Part shown: in pieces, positions 46,183-54,055 of the stretch | Position numbering within the stretch: position 1 is the first letter of the stretch | How the letters are laid out: each line of letters begins with the position of its first letter | NCBI GenBank assembly: GCA_016935365.1 | Contig: JAFGRB010000424.1 | Coordinates: 23,520 to 87,519 of the forward strand | Direction: 5' to 3' | Origin: Deltaproteobacteria bacterium | GTDB lineage: Bacteria > Myxococcota > B64-G9 | DNA length: 64,000 bases | Notes under the pieces: generated by a model | Told to the model about the DNA's origin: nothing | Databases searched by the model: none | The model's input: only the letters and a program-made list of their open reading frames with translations | Program-made: the position numbers and the translations under genes

Positions 46183-47770
46183 AGCCCACTCCCAGAAGGC
46201 CGCTGCCGGCCAGCCGCGTCTGCCAGGAGCCGGATATCGGCAGGCAGGCCAGGTGCATGTCGCCGCCCAGCACGAGGATCCAGGCGTCGACCAATGCCAG
46301 CCGGATCTCGACGCCGAGCACCGCACTGGGCCCCACCGAGCTGCTCGCGCTGCGCGTTGCCGCATCGCTGACCGCGGAGATCCGCTCGGCATCGATGCGC
46401 TCGGCCTCCTCGCGCACGACGAGCAGGCCGGCGCCCAGGCCGGCTGACAGGCGGAGCGGTCCCGCGAAGATCGCGTAGCCCGCCGAGGCGGTCAGGCGCA
46501 GGTCCAGGTGTGCATATCGCCAGACCTCATTGCTCGCCCGCGCATGGCTGACGAGCAAATCCGCCCGCAGCAGGAAATGCTCGCCGAGCATTCGCTCCAG
46601 CCCGGCATGCCCGCCCAGGCCGATCCCCTCTCCCAGGGCCGTGGGGCTGGCTGCCACGGCGGCGACCTGGACGCTCCAGGGGCTGGGATCGAGATGGCTG
46701 CCCTTGGCCAGGGCGGCCAGGCGCGGCTGCTCGCGGAGATCGGACGCGCGCAGGGTCTGCGCGCCACCCCAGTCCAGGGCCACCTCGCCCGCCCAGATAC
46801 GGCTCGCGTGGCGGAGCTGGATCCGATAGCGGCCTGCGGGCAGCGCGATTCGCCTCGACTCGCTGCCGGGCTTGCGCACCTCTGCCAGCACGTGTCCATT
46901 GCGGTCATCCACGATCAGAAAGTCGCCATCCAGTCCGCGCGGAAGGACCAGGCTGGAGCTCGATCGCTGGAGGTAGGACATGACGATCTCGCCCTCTCCC
47001 TCCAGGCGCAGCTCCATCTCGGGGTGCTGCACGGCCGAGGTCTCGCCGTGCGAGGACGCCAGGGTGTGGTGGTAGGCATATCGATAGAGCTCGGCCAGCG
47101 TCACCCGGCCGTCCGCGTCCGTGTCCGCGGCGCCGCGCAGGCCGCTGAGCAGGTGGTGGGTGAAGAACGAGCCCCGGAGCTCGTCCGACTCCTGGGCGAT
47201 CTCGTCGTTGCCGGCCGAGCTGATGATCACCTGGCCTGCAGGGCCGGGCTCGCGCGCCAGGCTGATGTCGAACGCTGGCCCGTGCACGGCCCCCTTCGCC
47301 CTCCCGCTGCGCAAGGCACCCGCCCGGCAGGCGTCGAGAATGGTCACGGCCGAGTCGGCCGGGATGGAGCGGATCCGGCTTCGCAGCTCGTCGAGCGGGA
47401 TCTCTTCCTCTCCGATGTGCAGCGCGGTCGAGTCTCCGTGGCCGGAGTAGAAGACGAAGATCTCTGTCCGGGTGCCGTGCCGCCGGGCCTCCTCCACCTG
47501 CCCGTGAAGCCGCACCAGGGCCGAGCGGATCAACTCGGCGCTCGCGCCCTGCAGGAGGATCGCCCTGCCGCTGGCCACCTGCCCCAGCTCGCGCATCAGC
47601 TCTGCGACGCGGCGAGCGTCTCGCTCGGCCCAGCGCAGAGCGCCATCGGACTCCGCGCCCACGTTGTTGCCCACCGCCAGCACGAAGCGGGTCGCAGCCA
47701 TGGCGGGCGCCGCAGCCAGGACGACCGCGGCGATGACGGGCGCGAGCCATCTCGACAGCGGGCGGCTCAA
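46172..47770 (-). CDS. caspase-like (C14) peptidase with C-terminal barrel-like domain
   Basis: A 532-residue exported protein. A signal peptide (APVIAAVVLAAAPAMAA) precedes the caspase fold, which starts RFVLAVGNNVG. The catalytic dyad is His111 in FYSGHGDS and Cys148 in ILDACRAG. At about 240-310 there is an EF-hand-like DTDADGRVTLAELYRY. After a PEGA-like beta segment (GSESRRIALPAGRYRIQLRH), the last 200 residues look like outer-membrane beta strands (VQVAAVAASPTALGEGIGLGGHAG ... GLLGVGYVF, ending in Phe). The TTG start 47770 overlaps the upstream TGA (TTGA). Cleavage targets are unknown. Confidence 0.8.
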   Translation of the reverse strand: MSRPLSRWLAPVIAAVVLAAAPAMAATRFVLAVGNNVGAESDGALRWAERDARRVAELMRELGQVASGRAILLQGASAELIRSALVRLHGQVEEARRHGTRTEIFVFYSGHGDSTALHIGEEEIPLDELRSRIRSIPADSAVTILDACRAGALRSGRAKGAVHGPAFDISLAREPGPAGQVIISSAGNDEIAQESDELRGSFFTHHLLSGLRGAADTDADGRVTLAELYRYAYHHTLASSHGETSAVQHPEMELRLEGEGEIVMSYLQRSSSSLVLPRGLDGDFLIVDDRNGHVLAEVRKPGSESRRIALPAGRYRIQLRHASRIWAGEVALDWGGAQTLRASDLREQPRLAALAKGSHLDPSPWSVQVAAVAASPTALGEGIGLGGHAGLERMLGEHFLLRADLLVSHARASNEVWRYAHLDLRLTASAGYAIFAGPLRLSAGLGAGLLVVREEAERIDAERISAVSDAATRSASSSVGPSAVLGVEIRLALVDAWILVLGGDMHLACLPISGSWQTRLAGSGLLGVGYVF

Positions 47771-48465
47771 GGCAGGGCTTCCTTGACGACGCGGATCACG
47801 CTCACCGCGCCCTGCAGCGGCTCGTGCGCCCGGATGGTGTCCGCCAGCGATCGAGCGGGGATTGGATCCGGGCTCAGGATGACGATCCACTCCTCCGCCT
47901 CCACTCCGTCGTCCAGGATCAGGCTGTCGGGGACCGTGTACGTGCCCGCGTGGGCTTCCAGGTTGTCGTAGTAGATCTCCATGCGGGAAGGCCCGCAGCG
48001 GGCGATCAGGCTCAAGAAGCCTCCGGTCGGTGACTGCACGCTCAGGCGCACGCGGTCTCCGGCCCGCAGCAGCACGCCGTCTCGGTAGGTGAAGGTCCGG
48101 CCATCTCGCAGCACGGCGAGCTCTGCTGTCGCCGTGCCCCTGGCCCGGATTCCATTCCGGGGCGCATCGCCGGGCAGGGTGATCAGCAGCACCGCGGCGA
48201 GCAAGCCGGCCGCGGCAGCGGAGATGGCGAGCGGCATCCAGCGCGCTCGGGCGGGTCGGGCTTCCGGCTGTGAGAGCCTCGGGTGGGCCTGGAAGAACTC
48301 CGCCTGCTCACTCCGTCTGCGCGCCACGTGCGCCGCGAGCTCGGCCGAGGCGGAGATGGCTCGCTCCACGTGCGCCCGCTCTTCTGGCGTCAGGTCGTCG
48401 CAAAGGTAGCGCTCGATGTCGAGATCGCTCAGCGGGTCGAGGCGTCCCTTGATCCTGGTGCGCAT
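47767..48465 (-). CDS. anti-sigma-type membrane protein with DUF4384-like domain
   Basis: A 232-residue single-pass protein encoded 2 nt after the ECF sigma factor. The cytoplasmic N-terminus (SDLDIERYLCDDLTPEERAHVE) has the helical arrangement of anti-sigma domains without the zinc-binding HxxxCxxC. One membrane helix follows (PLAISAAAAGLLAAVLLITL). The outer domain (GRTFTYRDGVLLRAGDRVRL, GGFLSLIARCG, EEWIVILSPDPIP) resembles DUF4384, a beta domain often found with caspases. It most likely holds the sigma factor at the membrane until a signal arrives. The same domain is fused to a sigma factor at 25050-26339. Confidence 0.75.
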   Translation of the reverse strand: MRTRIKGRLDPLSDLDIERYLCDDLTPEERAHVERAISASAELAAHVARRRSEQAEFFQAHPRLSQPEARPARARWMPLAISAAAAGLLAAVLLITLPGDAPRNGIRARGTATAELAVLRDGRTFTYRDGVLLRAGDRVRLSVQSPTGGFLSLIARCGPSRMEIYYDNLEAHAGTYTVPDSLILDDGVEAEEWIVILSPDPIPARSLADTIRAHEPLQGAVSVIRVVKEALP

Positions 48466-48467
48466 CT

Positions 48468-48971
48468 TCAGTCTCTCCTGCCCTTGCGCGCGAACTTGCG
48501 GGCCCTGCTCAGGAAACGCTCGAGCTTGCGCCGCACGGTGCGCTCGTTGACGCCCAGGCGGTCCGCGATCTGTTGGAGCTCGAGCTCGTCGAAGTAGCGA
48601 AAGACGACGATCTGGCGCACATCCCCGGGGGCGCGCGCGAGCAGGCGGGCCACCAGGTCATGGCGCGTGAAGACCAGCTCGGCGCCCGACTCCTCTTCCC
48701 GGACGAAGGACTCCACATCCTCGCAGGCGATCGGCTGCTTTTTGCGCAAGGTGTCGAAGAAGCAGCGATCGGCGATGGTGAAGAGCCAGGTGAGCGGCGA
48801 GGACTCCGCTCTGAACGATCGCCGGTAGCGGTGGGCGCGCAGGAAGGTCTCCTGCACCAGATCGAGGGCCTGGGTCGGGTTCCTGCAAAGGCGCAGGCAG
48901 CGCCGGTGGACCGACTCGCCGTAACGGCGGTACCACGCCTCGATGTCCACTTCGCATTCGGGCGAGGCCAT
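48468..48971 (-). CDS. ECF RNA polymerase sigma factor
   Basis: A 167-residue sigma-70 family protein. Region 2 contains ALDLVQETFLRAHRYRRSFR (core binding and -10 recognition) and LTWLFTIADRCFFDTLRKK; region 4 contains VFRYFDELELQQIADRLGVNERTVRRKL, a helix-turn-helix for the -35 element. The opening RRYGESVHRRCLRLC matches the sigma-fusion protein at 25050. It heads a four-gene unit (sigma, anti-sigma-type protein, caspase, lipoprotein) with overlaps or 2-nt gaps, so autoregulation of the unit is likely. Confidence 0.9.
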   Translation of the reverse strand: MASPECEVDIEAWYRRYGESVHRRCLRLCRNPTQALDLVQETFLRAHRYRRSFRAESSPLTWLFTIADRCFFDTLRKKQPIACEDVESFVREEESGAELVFTRHDLVARLLARAPGDVRQIVVFRYFDELELQQIADRLGVNERTVRRKLERFLSRARKFARKGRRD

Positions 48972-49073
48972 CGGTCTACTCTAGCGCTGCAAGCAGAGCC
49001 GGTACAAGCCGGCTTGCCCGACCGGGATCTCTCAGCCTTGTCCTCGACCGCGGCCGGCTCGAGCCCACCCGCA

Positions 49074-49098
49074 CCGCTGCTGTGTCGCGCAGCAGCGG
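49074..49098. other. perfect 9-bp stem hairpin between divergent operons
   Basis: Arms CCGCTGCTG and CAGCAGCGG enclose the loop TGTCGCG. There is no T-run, so it is not a standard terminator. An operator site or insulator is possible; that is inference. Confidence 0.5.
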
Positions 49099-49247
49099 AA
49101 GGCCCCCCGCCGTGCGGGAGGGCGGGCGAGTCAGGAGCACGAAACTCACAGGAAGACGGGGCACTAGAGTCCAAGCTGGGATCCTCCTCGGCGCTCTGCA
49201 TCCGTTGGACGGCAGGGCTGGCCAAGGGCGGACATCTTTTTCGTTGG

Positions 49248-49276
49248 TTCACACGGATCTCGTTATTGTGTATGAT
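49248..49276 (+). promoter_or_regulatory. sigma-70-like promoter of the 49315 operon
   Basis: TTCACA (49248-49253) and TATGAT (49271-49276) are separated by 17 bp; each box differs from consensus at one position. Transcription would start near 49283, about 30 nt before the ATG at 49315, which carries GAGAGGGAGAAGC upstream. Confidence 0.6.
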
Positions 49277-49314
49277 GAGGCCCGACGGATCACAATTCGT
49301 CGAGAGGGAGAAGC

Positions 49315-49824
49315 ATGACCGAGGAGAAGCGCACCCAGTTCGCCATGGCGGCAGTCGACTTCGCCAGCCTCTTCAACAACACGTTCGCCGATTTGCAGGC
49401 TTCGGGCTACCGGCTCCAGCTGACCGCACCCGAGGGGCAGTCCACCGGGGGTGGCGTCCAGGCCCGCCAGCACATCACCTTGCAGGACGGGGCTGGAGAC
49501 TCGATCGTGGCCGGCGCGTGCAATACGGTCGAGAAGACAGCCGAGCTCAAGAGCTATGCCTACGTCTCCAGCCAGTATCGGCGATACGAGGACAAGCCTT
49601 TCCCGATCGACAAGGTCCAGTACGACGACATCGCCAAGCAGTTGGATCGCTTCTTCACCAGCCAGCTCTTCCAGCTCAAGAACGTGGAGGGCGCGGACAA
49701 GGGCCACCAGGCCGAGCGGGCTCGCGCGAAGAGCTCCGTCGGGCTCATCGTGGCCATCATCGTGCTTCTGCTGGCTCTGGCCGGCGGCCTGGTCTGGTAC
49801 TTCGTCTTCTACCAGCAGGGCTAG
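49315..49824 (+). CDS. tail-anchored membrane protein of unknown function
   Basis: A 169-residue protein with a soluble N-terminal region (FAMAAVDFASLFNNTFADLQ) and a single C-terminal helix (VGLIVAIIVLLLALAGGLVWYFVFY) that ends 3 residues before the stop, so it is probably a C-tail anchor with the body in the cytoplasm. No known domain. ATG 49315 follows GAGAGGGAG. It is the first gene of a four-gene unit; the NapH-like gene begins 8 nt after its stop. Confidence 0.7.
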   Translation: MTEEKRTQFAMAAVDFASLFNNTFADLQASGYRLQLTAPEGQSTGGGVQARQHITLQDGAGDSIVAGACNTVEKTAELKSYAYVSSQYRRYEDKPFPIDKVQYDDIAKQLDRFFTSQLFQLKNVEGADKGHQAERARAKSSVGLIVAIIVLLLALAGGLVWYFVFYQQG

Positions 49825-49831
49825 CACCTGA

Positions 49832-50800
49832 ATGGGCTTGGAACGAAGGCGGATCTCCGGCTTGCGCCTTCTGGTGCAGGCGGCGTGCTTTTTCTTGCTG
49901 CTCTACGGCGGCTTCGCGGTCGAGGCGCTGGCGGGCGTCCAATCTGGAGACAAGCCGCCGCCCGGACGGGTCGAGCTGGTCGAGCGGGCGCCGACCTCGA
50001 CCCCGCTCTACCTGCCGGTCACGACTTGCATCTACCAGAAGAAGGGCCTGTGCAGGGGCTGCAGCCTGTACTACTTGACCGAAGCGCTGGTCTGGCGCCA
50101 CCCGGTGGAGAGGTGGCTGCCTTACGGCCTCGTGCTGATCTTTCTCATGCTGCTGCTGGGCCGCCTGTGGTGCGGCTGGGTCTGCCCGCTCGGCTTCCTC
50201 TCCGACCTGCTCACCCGGGCCCGCCTGGCGCTCCACCTGCCCCAGCTCAGGCTGAGCCCCGCGGTTCGCGACGGGCTGGTCTGGACCAAGTACATCCTGC
50301 TGGCGCTCGTGCTGGGCCTGGCCGCGCTGGCGGGCTGGCCGGGCATGGAGGGCGTGCGCAACGATCTCATGGATCCCTTCTGCCAGATCTGTCCCACGCG
50401 GGTCTTCGCGCCGCTGTTCACCTTCGACACGGTCTGCTGGACCAACTTCGCGAGCCCGGCTGGCGTCGTATTCACACTGCTGGGCCTGCTCGCCTTCGGG
50501 CTGTTCTTCGGCGGTCTGGCTGTGAGGCGATTCTGGTGCCGGCTCTGTCCGATCGGCGGGCTGAGCGCGCTGTTCAACCGCAGCGGGCTCGTGTCGCTCG
50601 TCAAGGACGCGCGCCGTTGCACTCGATGCGGGGCCTGTGCGCGCAGTTGCCCGCTGGACGTGCGCCGGGTCTTCGAGGGCCGGGGCCGCAAGGCGGTCAC
50701 GGCCTTCGAGTGTCACCTCTGCCTGCGCTGCGTGGAGGCCTGCCCGGAGCCGGGCTGTCTGCAGTTCCAGTGGCTGGGAAAGCGGGTGAGCGGCAAGTGA
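49832..50800 (+). CDS. NapH/MauN-like polytopic 4Fe-4S membrane protein
   Basis: A 322-residue electron-transfer protein of the NapH family, which passes electrons from quinol to periplasmic or cytoplasmic partners. About five hydrophobic helices carry the conserved WCGWVCPLGFLSDLL and FWCRLCPIGGLSALF motifs. The C-terminal ferredoxin part has two cluster motifs, CTRCGACARSCP and CHLCLRCVEACP. A CxxxxGLCRGC-like Cys set lies in the first periplasmic loop (CIYQKKGLCRGC). The stop overlaps the start of the double-cubane-like gene (GTGA), so the two products probably work together. Confidence 0.85.
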   Translation: MGLERRRISGLRLLVQAACFFLLLYGGFAVEALAGVQSGDKPPPGRVELVERAPTSTPLYLPVTTCIYQKKGLCRGCSLYYLTEALVWRHPVERWLPYGLVLIFLMLLLGRLWCGWVCPLGFLSDLLTRARLALHLPQLRLSPAVRDGLVWTKYILLALVLGLAALAGWPGMEGVRNDLMDPFCQICPTRVFAPLFTFDTVCWTNFASPAGVVFTLLGLLAFGLFFGGLAVRRFWCRLCPIGGLSALFNRSGLVSLVKDARRCTRCGACARSCPLDVRRVFEGRGRKAVTAFECHLCLRCVEACPEPGCLQFQWLGKRVSGK

Positions 50801-52038
50801 GCGAGCGAGCCCTCAGGGACAGCTGCCGGACATCCGAGCTCGAGGCGCTGGATGTGCTCTGCGCCCGGCCGGATCGGCCGGCCGGCATGCGGGCCTTCGA
50901 CGACTTCCACCGCTCGGGCGTGCGCGCAGACGAGCTCATCGCCCTGCAGCGCGGCGGGCGCAAGCTGGTGGGTCAGATCTGCCACTTCGTGCCAGAGGAG
51001 CTTGTCATCGCGGCCGGCGCGGAGCCGCTGCGGCTGGATCAAGGCTTTGCCGAGGCGGTCGATGCGGCCTCCGGGCGGCTGCCAATGGATGTCTGCTGTG
51101 CGGTGCGCGCCCTGGCCGGAGCGCGTCGGGCCGGCTGCTCGCCGGAGGTCGACCTGCTCGTGCTGCCCGGTACCTGCGACGGGAAGCGCAAGCTCGCATC
51201 GCAGCTCCGGGCTCGAGGCGAGCAGGTCTTCTCGCTCGAGCTGCCGCCGTCGAAACGGGGCGAGATGTCGGCGGCCTTCTGGCACGCCCAGGTCCGGGCC
51301 CTGATCTGCAGGCTCGAGGCCCTGACCGGCAAGCGCATCTCGCGCCGCCCGCTGCGCGCTGCTGTCGAGCTCGTCAACCGGCGCGCGGCAGCTGCGCGGG
51401 CGCTCGACGAGCTGCGCAAGCGGGATCCGCCTCCTCTCTCCGGTCTGGACGCCCTGCTGGTCGTCCAGACGAGCTTTGTCGCGGATCTGCGATGGTGGTG
51501 CGAGCGCTGCGAGTCGCTCGTCGAGGAGTGCGCCGAGCGGACAGTCGCGACCGGACCCAAGGCGCGGATTCTACTGACCGGCGCACCGGTGCTGTGGCCC
51601 GACTTCGGACTGCTGCACCTGCTCGCCGAGGCGGGCGCGGACGTGGTGGCGGACGAGATCTGCTCGGGCAGCGCGCACCTGGTCCAGCCTGTCGTCGTCG
51701 ACGAGGACACCCGGGCGGGCCTGGTCCAGGCGGCGGCCGAGAGGGTCTTTCTGCCGTGCAACTGCCCGTGCTTCGCCGAGAGCGAGGATCGGCTCGATCG
51801 CCTGCTCCATCTGGCCGAGGCCTGGCGCGTGGACGGCGTGGTCCACCACACGCTCAGGCTCTGCGCGGGCTACGACATGGATGCGCCTGCGCTGGCCGAG
51901 GCCTTTCGCGAGCGCGGCATCCCCTGGCTGTCCGTGTACACCGAGTTCGGCCAGCATGCCGGGCTGCGAAGCCGGGTCGAGGCCTTCGTGGAGATGATCG
52001 GCTCCAGCGCCCGCAGGTCCGATCGAGGGCAGGAGTAG
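50797..52038 (+). CDS. double-cubane/HgdB-family (2-hydroxyacyl-CoA dehydratase D-like) iron-sulfur protein
   Basis: A 413-residue soluble protein of the HgdB/BcrC/FldBC superfamily. Hallmarks: VGQICHFVPEELVIAAGAEPLRL near residue 50, the VCCAVRALAG segment, PGTCDGKRKLASQL, and LTGAPVLWPDFGLLHLLAEAG in the C-terminal half. Cys residues in the first three are the usual cluster ligands. Members either dehydrate 2-hydroxyacyl-CoA or, as double-cubane proteins, reduce small molecules at low potential. The ATP-dependent activator (HgdC type) that normally reduces them is absent nearby; the NapH-like protein may supply electrons. Start GTG 50797, overlapping the upstream TGA. Confidence 0.75.
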   Translation: MSERALRDSCRTSELEALDVLCARPDRPAGMRAFDDFHRSGVRADELIALQRGGRKLVGQICHFVPEELVIAAGAEPLRLDQGFAEAVDAASGRLPMDVCCAVRALAGARRAGCSPEVDLLVLPGTCDGKRKLASQLRARGEQVFSLELPPSKRGEMSAAFWHAQVRALICRLEALTGKRISRRPLRAAVELVNRRAAAARALDELRKRDPPPLSGLDALLVVQTSFVADLRWWCERCESLVEECAERTVATGPKARILLTGAPVLWPDFGLLHLLAEAGADVVADEICSGSAHLVQPVVVDEDTRAGLVQAAAERVFLPCNCPCFAESEDRLDRLLHLAEAWRVDGVVHHTLRLCAGYDMDAPALAEAFRERGIPWLSVYTEFGQHAGLRSRVEAFVEMIGSSARRSDRGQE

Positions 52039-52043
52039 GCGCG

Positions 52044-52517
52044 ATGGCGTTTCCATGCCCGGCTTGTGGAGCCGAGCGTCCGAGCTTCGACTCGAGCTGC
52101 TCGCAGTGCGGCTGGGCGAGGCGGGAAGGCCGCGCTGCACCCGAGCAGGATCCGGTCGCGACCCCGCCCGGAGGGCGGCATGCAAAGCGGTTTTTCCTGG
52201 CCGCGGCGGTCATCGCGATCCTCACCCTCGCGGTCCTGATCTCCTGGTGGTGGCAGAGCCGGGAGGTCGGAGCCGCCTGCGAGCAGGACGGGGACTGCAA
52301 CTCCTACAAGTGCTTGAAGCTCTTCGGGGGCGAGCTGGCTCTCTCGATCCGCGTCGGGGTCTGCACCGAGCTCTGCGACCGAGATGGGGACTGCCCAGGC
52401 GAGATGATCTGCGGGGATGCCACCCGGGGAAGCGAATGGAATTATCCCCCGGGCGACAACAGCCGGCGGGTCTGCGTCCCCACCGGAGGGCGCCTGAGAG
52501 AGCTCCTGGGCCGATGA
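52044..52517 (+). CDS. zinc-ribbon, single-pass membrane protein with Cys-rich outer domain
   Basis: A 157-residue protein starting MAFPCPACG, with a second pair CSQCG, giving an N-terminal zinc ribbon. One helix (FFLAAAVIAILTLAVLISWWW) separates it from an extracytoplasmic part with eight Cys (ACEQDGDCNSYKC, CTELCDRDGDCPGEMIC) similar to Dictyostelium-type/dickkopf-like repeats of myxobacterial surface proteins. ATG 52044 lies 5 nt after the double-cubane-like gene and ends the operon. The stop lies within the start of the duplicated gene-end sequence. Confidence 0.65.
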   Translation: MAFPCPACGAERPSFDSSCSQCGWARREGRAAPEQDPVATPPGGRHAKRFFLAAAVIAILTLAVLISWWWQSREVGAACEQDGDCNSYKCLKLFGGELALSIRVGVCTELCDRDGDCPGEMICGDATRGSEWNYPPGDNSRRVCVPTGGRLRELLGR

Positions 52518-52621
52518 GCCCGCGCGCCTGAAGTCAGCTCGCGGCGAGCGGCAGCGCGCGCTTCCAGATGGGCTCGAGCGCCAGGCTCCAGGCACCCACG
52601 GTGCCGTCTTCCAGGCCGATC
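52511..52621 (-). pseudogene. orphan 3' end of a propeller-protein gene
   Basis: About 110 bp that match 54688-54795, the end of the WD40-like gene, on the same strand. Read on the minus strand it encodes IGLEDGTVGAWSLALEPIWK followed by RALPLAAS and a stop at 52534-52536; the intact gene ends with the same peptide but RALPRVR. By eye there are about seven substitutions and one 3-nt indel, which keeps the frame. The match stops abruptly at 52621. It is either the remnant of a second, tandem propeller gene or an aged duplication made when the cassette 52622-54687 came in. Confidence 0.75.
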
Positions 52622-52915
52622 GGCGCCTACGCCTTGGACCAGGCCGAAGACGGCAAGAAGGCGGGCGGACCGCCCGACTACGCCAAGGTATTCCCGCGCC
52701 TGTTCGAGAGCATCAAGGACGACTTCGTCTCCAAACGCAAAGAGACCATCCGCCGCAATCTCAGCCGATTCTTGGCCAGGCTGGACGGCGAGGAACTGGA
52801 TCCCAAGGATGCGGCCCGGGCCGAGGAAATGCTCAAGCGTTTGAAAGACGAGCACGGCTATTGCGAGAAGTGCGCTGCCGAGGCTATGGGTTACCTCTTG
52901 AGCGTGCGGGGCTAG
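52622..52915 (+). pseudogene. C-terminal fragment of a soluble helical protein, possibly PrkA-like
   Basis: From the breakpoint at 52621 an open frame gives about 95 residues, beginning AYALDQAEDGKKAGGPPDYA and continuing KVFPRLFESIKDDFVSKRK, with a C-terminal HGYCEKCAAEAMGYLLSVRG. It is charged and helical and reads like the C-terminal part of a larger enzyme; the Y-G-Y-C-x-x-C end reminds me of some PrkA-type serine kinases, a weak impression. No start codon or ribosome site belongs to it: the frame enters from the unrelated propeller-gene end. Its TAG and the radical SAM gene's TAG share one CTAG. Confidence 0.45.
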
Positions 52916-54054
52916 GCAATTCCCCCGTCAGCCACCTTCTCCTCCAGGGCGGAGAGCACGGGATAGGCCTCGTTGTAATGCTTGTTGATGAAGTGGGGAT
53001 CCCGTTCCCGGTAGAGGGTCTTGCCGATCCAGTCGGCGGTCTTGACCAGCAGCTGCTCATTGCGGCACAGGACCGGGGAGATACGGTTGACGGTACCGGT
53101 GGTCTGCCAGTTGAGGCAGCCGCAGGTGTTGTTGCAGCGTTCCCGGATGGCGCAGTCGCGGCAGGTGGCTTTCTCGGTCTCGGATTCGGCGAAGATGCGT
53201 GCCCTGGCTTCCTCGTCGATGCCGTCGAAGACGGTGCCGATCTGCCAGCGGCTGCCCGGGCCGGCCTTGTTGAACTGCACACAGGGAAAAAGGTTGCCGG
53301 CCGGATCCACGGAAATCTGCTTCTGGCCCAGCGCACAGCGGTCCCGGTGGTAACAGTGGGCATTGATGTGGGACGACAGCTTGACCTCGAAGGGGCTCAG
53401 GTAAAACTTGCGGCCTGCGCGGGTCCAATCCACGTAGCGCCGGGCCAATTCCCTGTACTGCCTCTGGAGCACGCGGAAGTCTTTCTCCCGCCACTCGGCC
53501 GCGTAGTTCAAAGACACGAGAAGATAACGGCAGCCTAAGTCCAGCAGGTAGCTGATGGACTCGGTCAGATACGGGGCCGTATCCGGGTTCACCACGCTGA
53601 GCACGCTGGCGCAGGGCTTGACGGCCAGCAAGTCCTGGAGCTTTTCCTCCAGCAGGTCGAAAGTCGGACCACCGTCGGCCAGACGCCGGTGGCGGTCCTG
53701 GGCCTGGCGCACGCCATCGAAACTCATGGCCACCATGACGCGTTCTCGGACCGCCCAGTCCAGGAAGTCCTCGTCCAAGAGCAGGCCGTTGGTGGTGACC
53801 TTGAAGTGGAAGCGCCCCTGCCCCGCCCGTTCCATCTCCCGGGCCCGGGCCACCATGCGCTCCATCAGCGGCCTGCGCAGCAGGGGCTCTCCGCCGAAAA
53901 AAACCACGCCGCAGGATCCTTCGTTCATCCGCGCCCCCAGCTCCAGGGCGCGCAGGCCCACCTCCTCGCTCATGCCGGCGCAGGCCTTGGGTGGCGCGTA
54001 GCAGTAGGAGCAACGCATGTTGCAAGCTTCGGTGAGGTGGAGGGTGAAATGCAT
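52912..54054 (-). CDS. radical SAM/SPASM peptide-modifying enzyme
   Basis: A 380-residue AdoMet radical enzyme. The cluster motif CxxxCxxC is Cys11, Cys15 and Cys18 in TEACNMRCSYCY; GGEP at residues 54-57 is the AdoMet-binding motif. The C-terminal SPASM domain has the Cys pattern CALGQ, PCVQF, CRDCAIRERCNNTCGC and a last VLCRN, enough for two auxiliary clusters, as in sactionine and quinohemoprotein maturases. These enzymes modify peptide or protein side chains. The start lies 1 nt after the stop of the 54056-54643 gene, which is its probable substrate. Confidence 0.88.
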   Translation of the reverse strand: MHFTLHLTEACNMRCSYCYAPPKACAGMSEEVGLRALELGARMNEGSCGVVFFGGEPLLRRPLMERMVARAREMERAGQGRFHFKVTTNGLLLDEDFLDWAVRERVMVAMSFDGVRQAQDRHRRLADGGPTFDLLEEKLQDLLAVKPCASVLSVVNPDTAPYLTESISYLLDLGCRYLLVSLNYAAEWREKDFRVLQRQYRELARRYVDWTRAGRKFYLSPFEVKLSSHINAHCYHRDRCALGQKQISVDPAGNLFPCVQFNKAGPGSRWQIGTVFDGIDEEARARIFAESETEKATCRDCAIRERCNNTCGCLNWQTTGTVNRISPVLCRNEQLLVKTADWIGKTLYRERDPHFINKHYNEAYPVLSALEEKVADGGIA

Positions 54055-54055
54055 C

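Larger units (their letters stand above)
48972..49314. other. 343-bp divergent intergenic region
   Basis: Separates the sigma-caspase operon from the 49315 operon. It contains a strong hairpin at 49074-49098, a GC-rich inverted stretch right after it (GGCCCCCCGCC...), and a sigma-70-like promoter at 49248-49276 facing right. No convincing ORF or tRNA is present. The promoter of the ECF operon should lie in the left part, but I could not identify it. Confidence 0.6.

Noticed and set aside
52568..52915. Complete plus-strand gene of 115 codons
   Set aside because: Its first third is the antisense of the propeller-gene end duplicated at 54688; only the part after 52621 looks like real protein, so it is annotated as a fragment.
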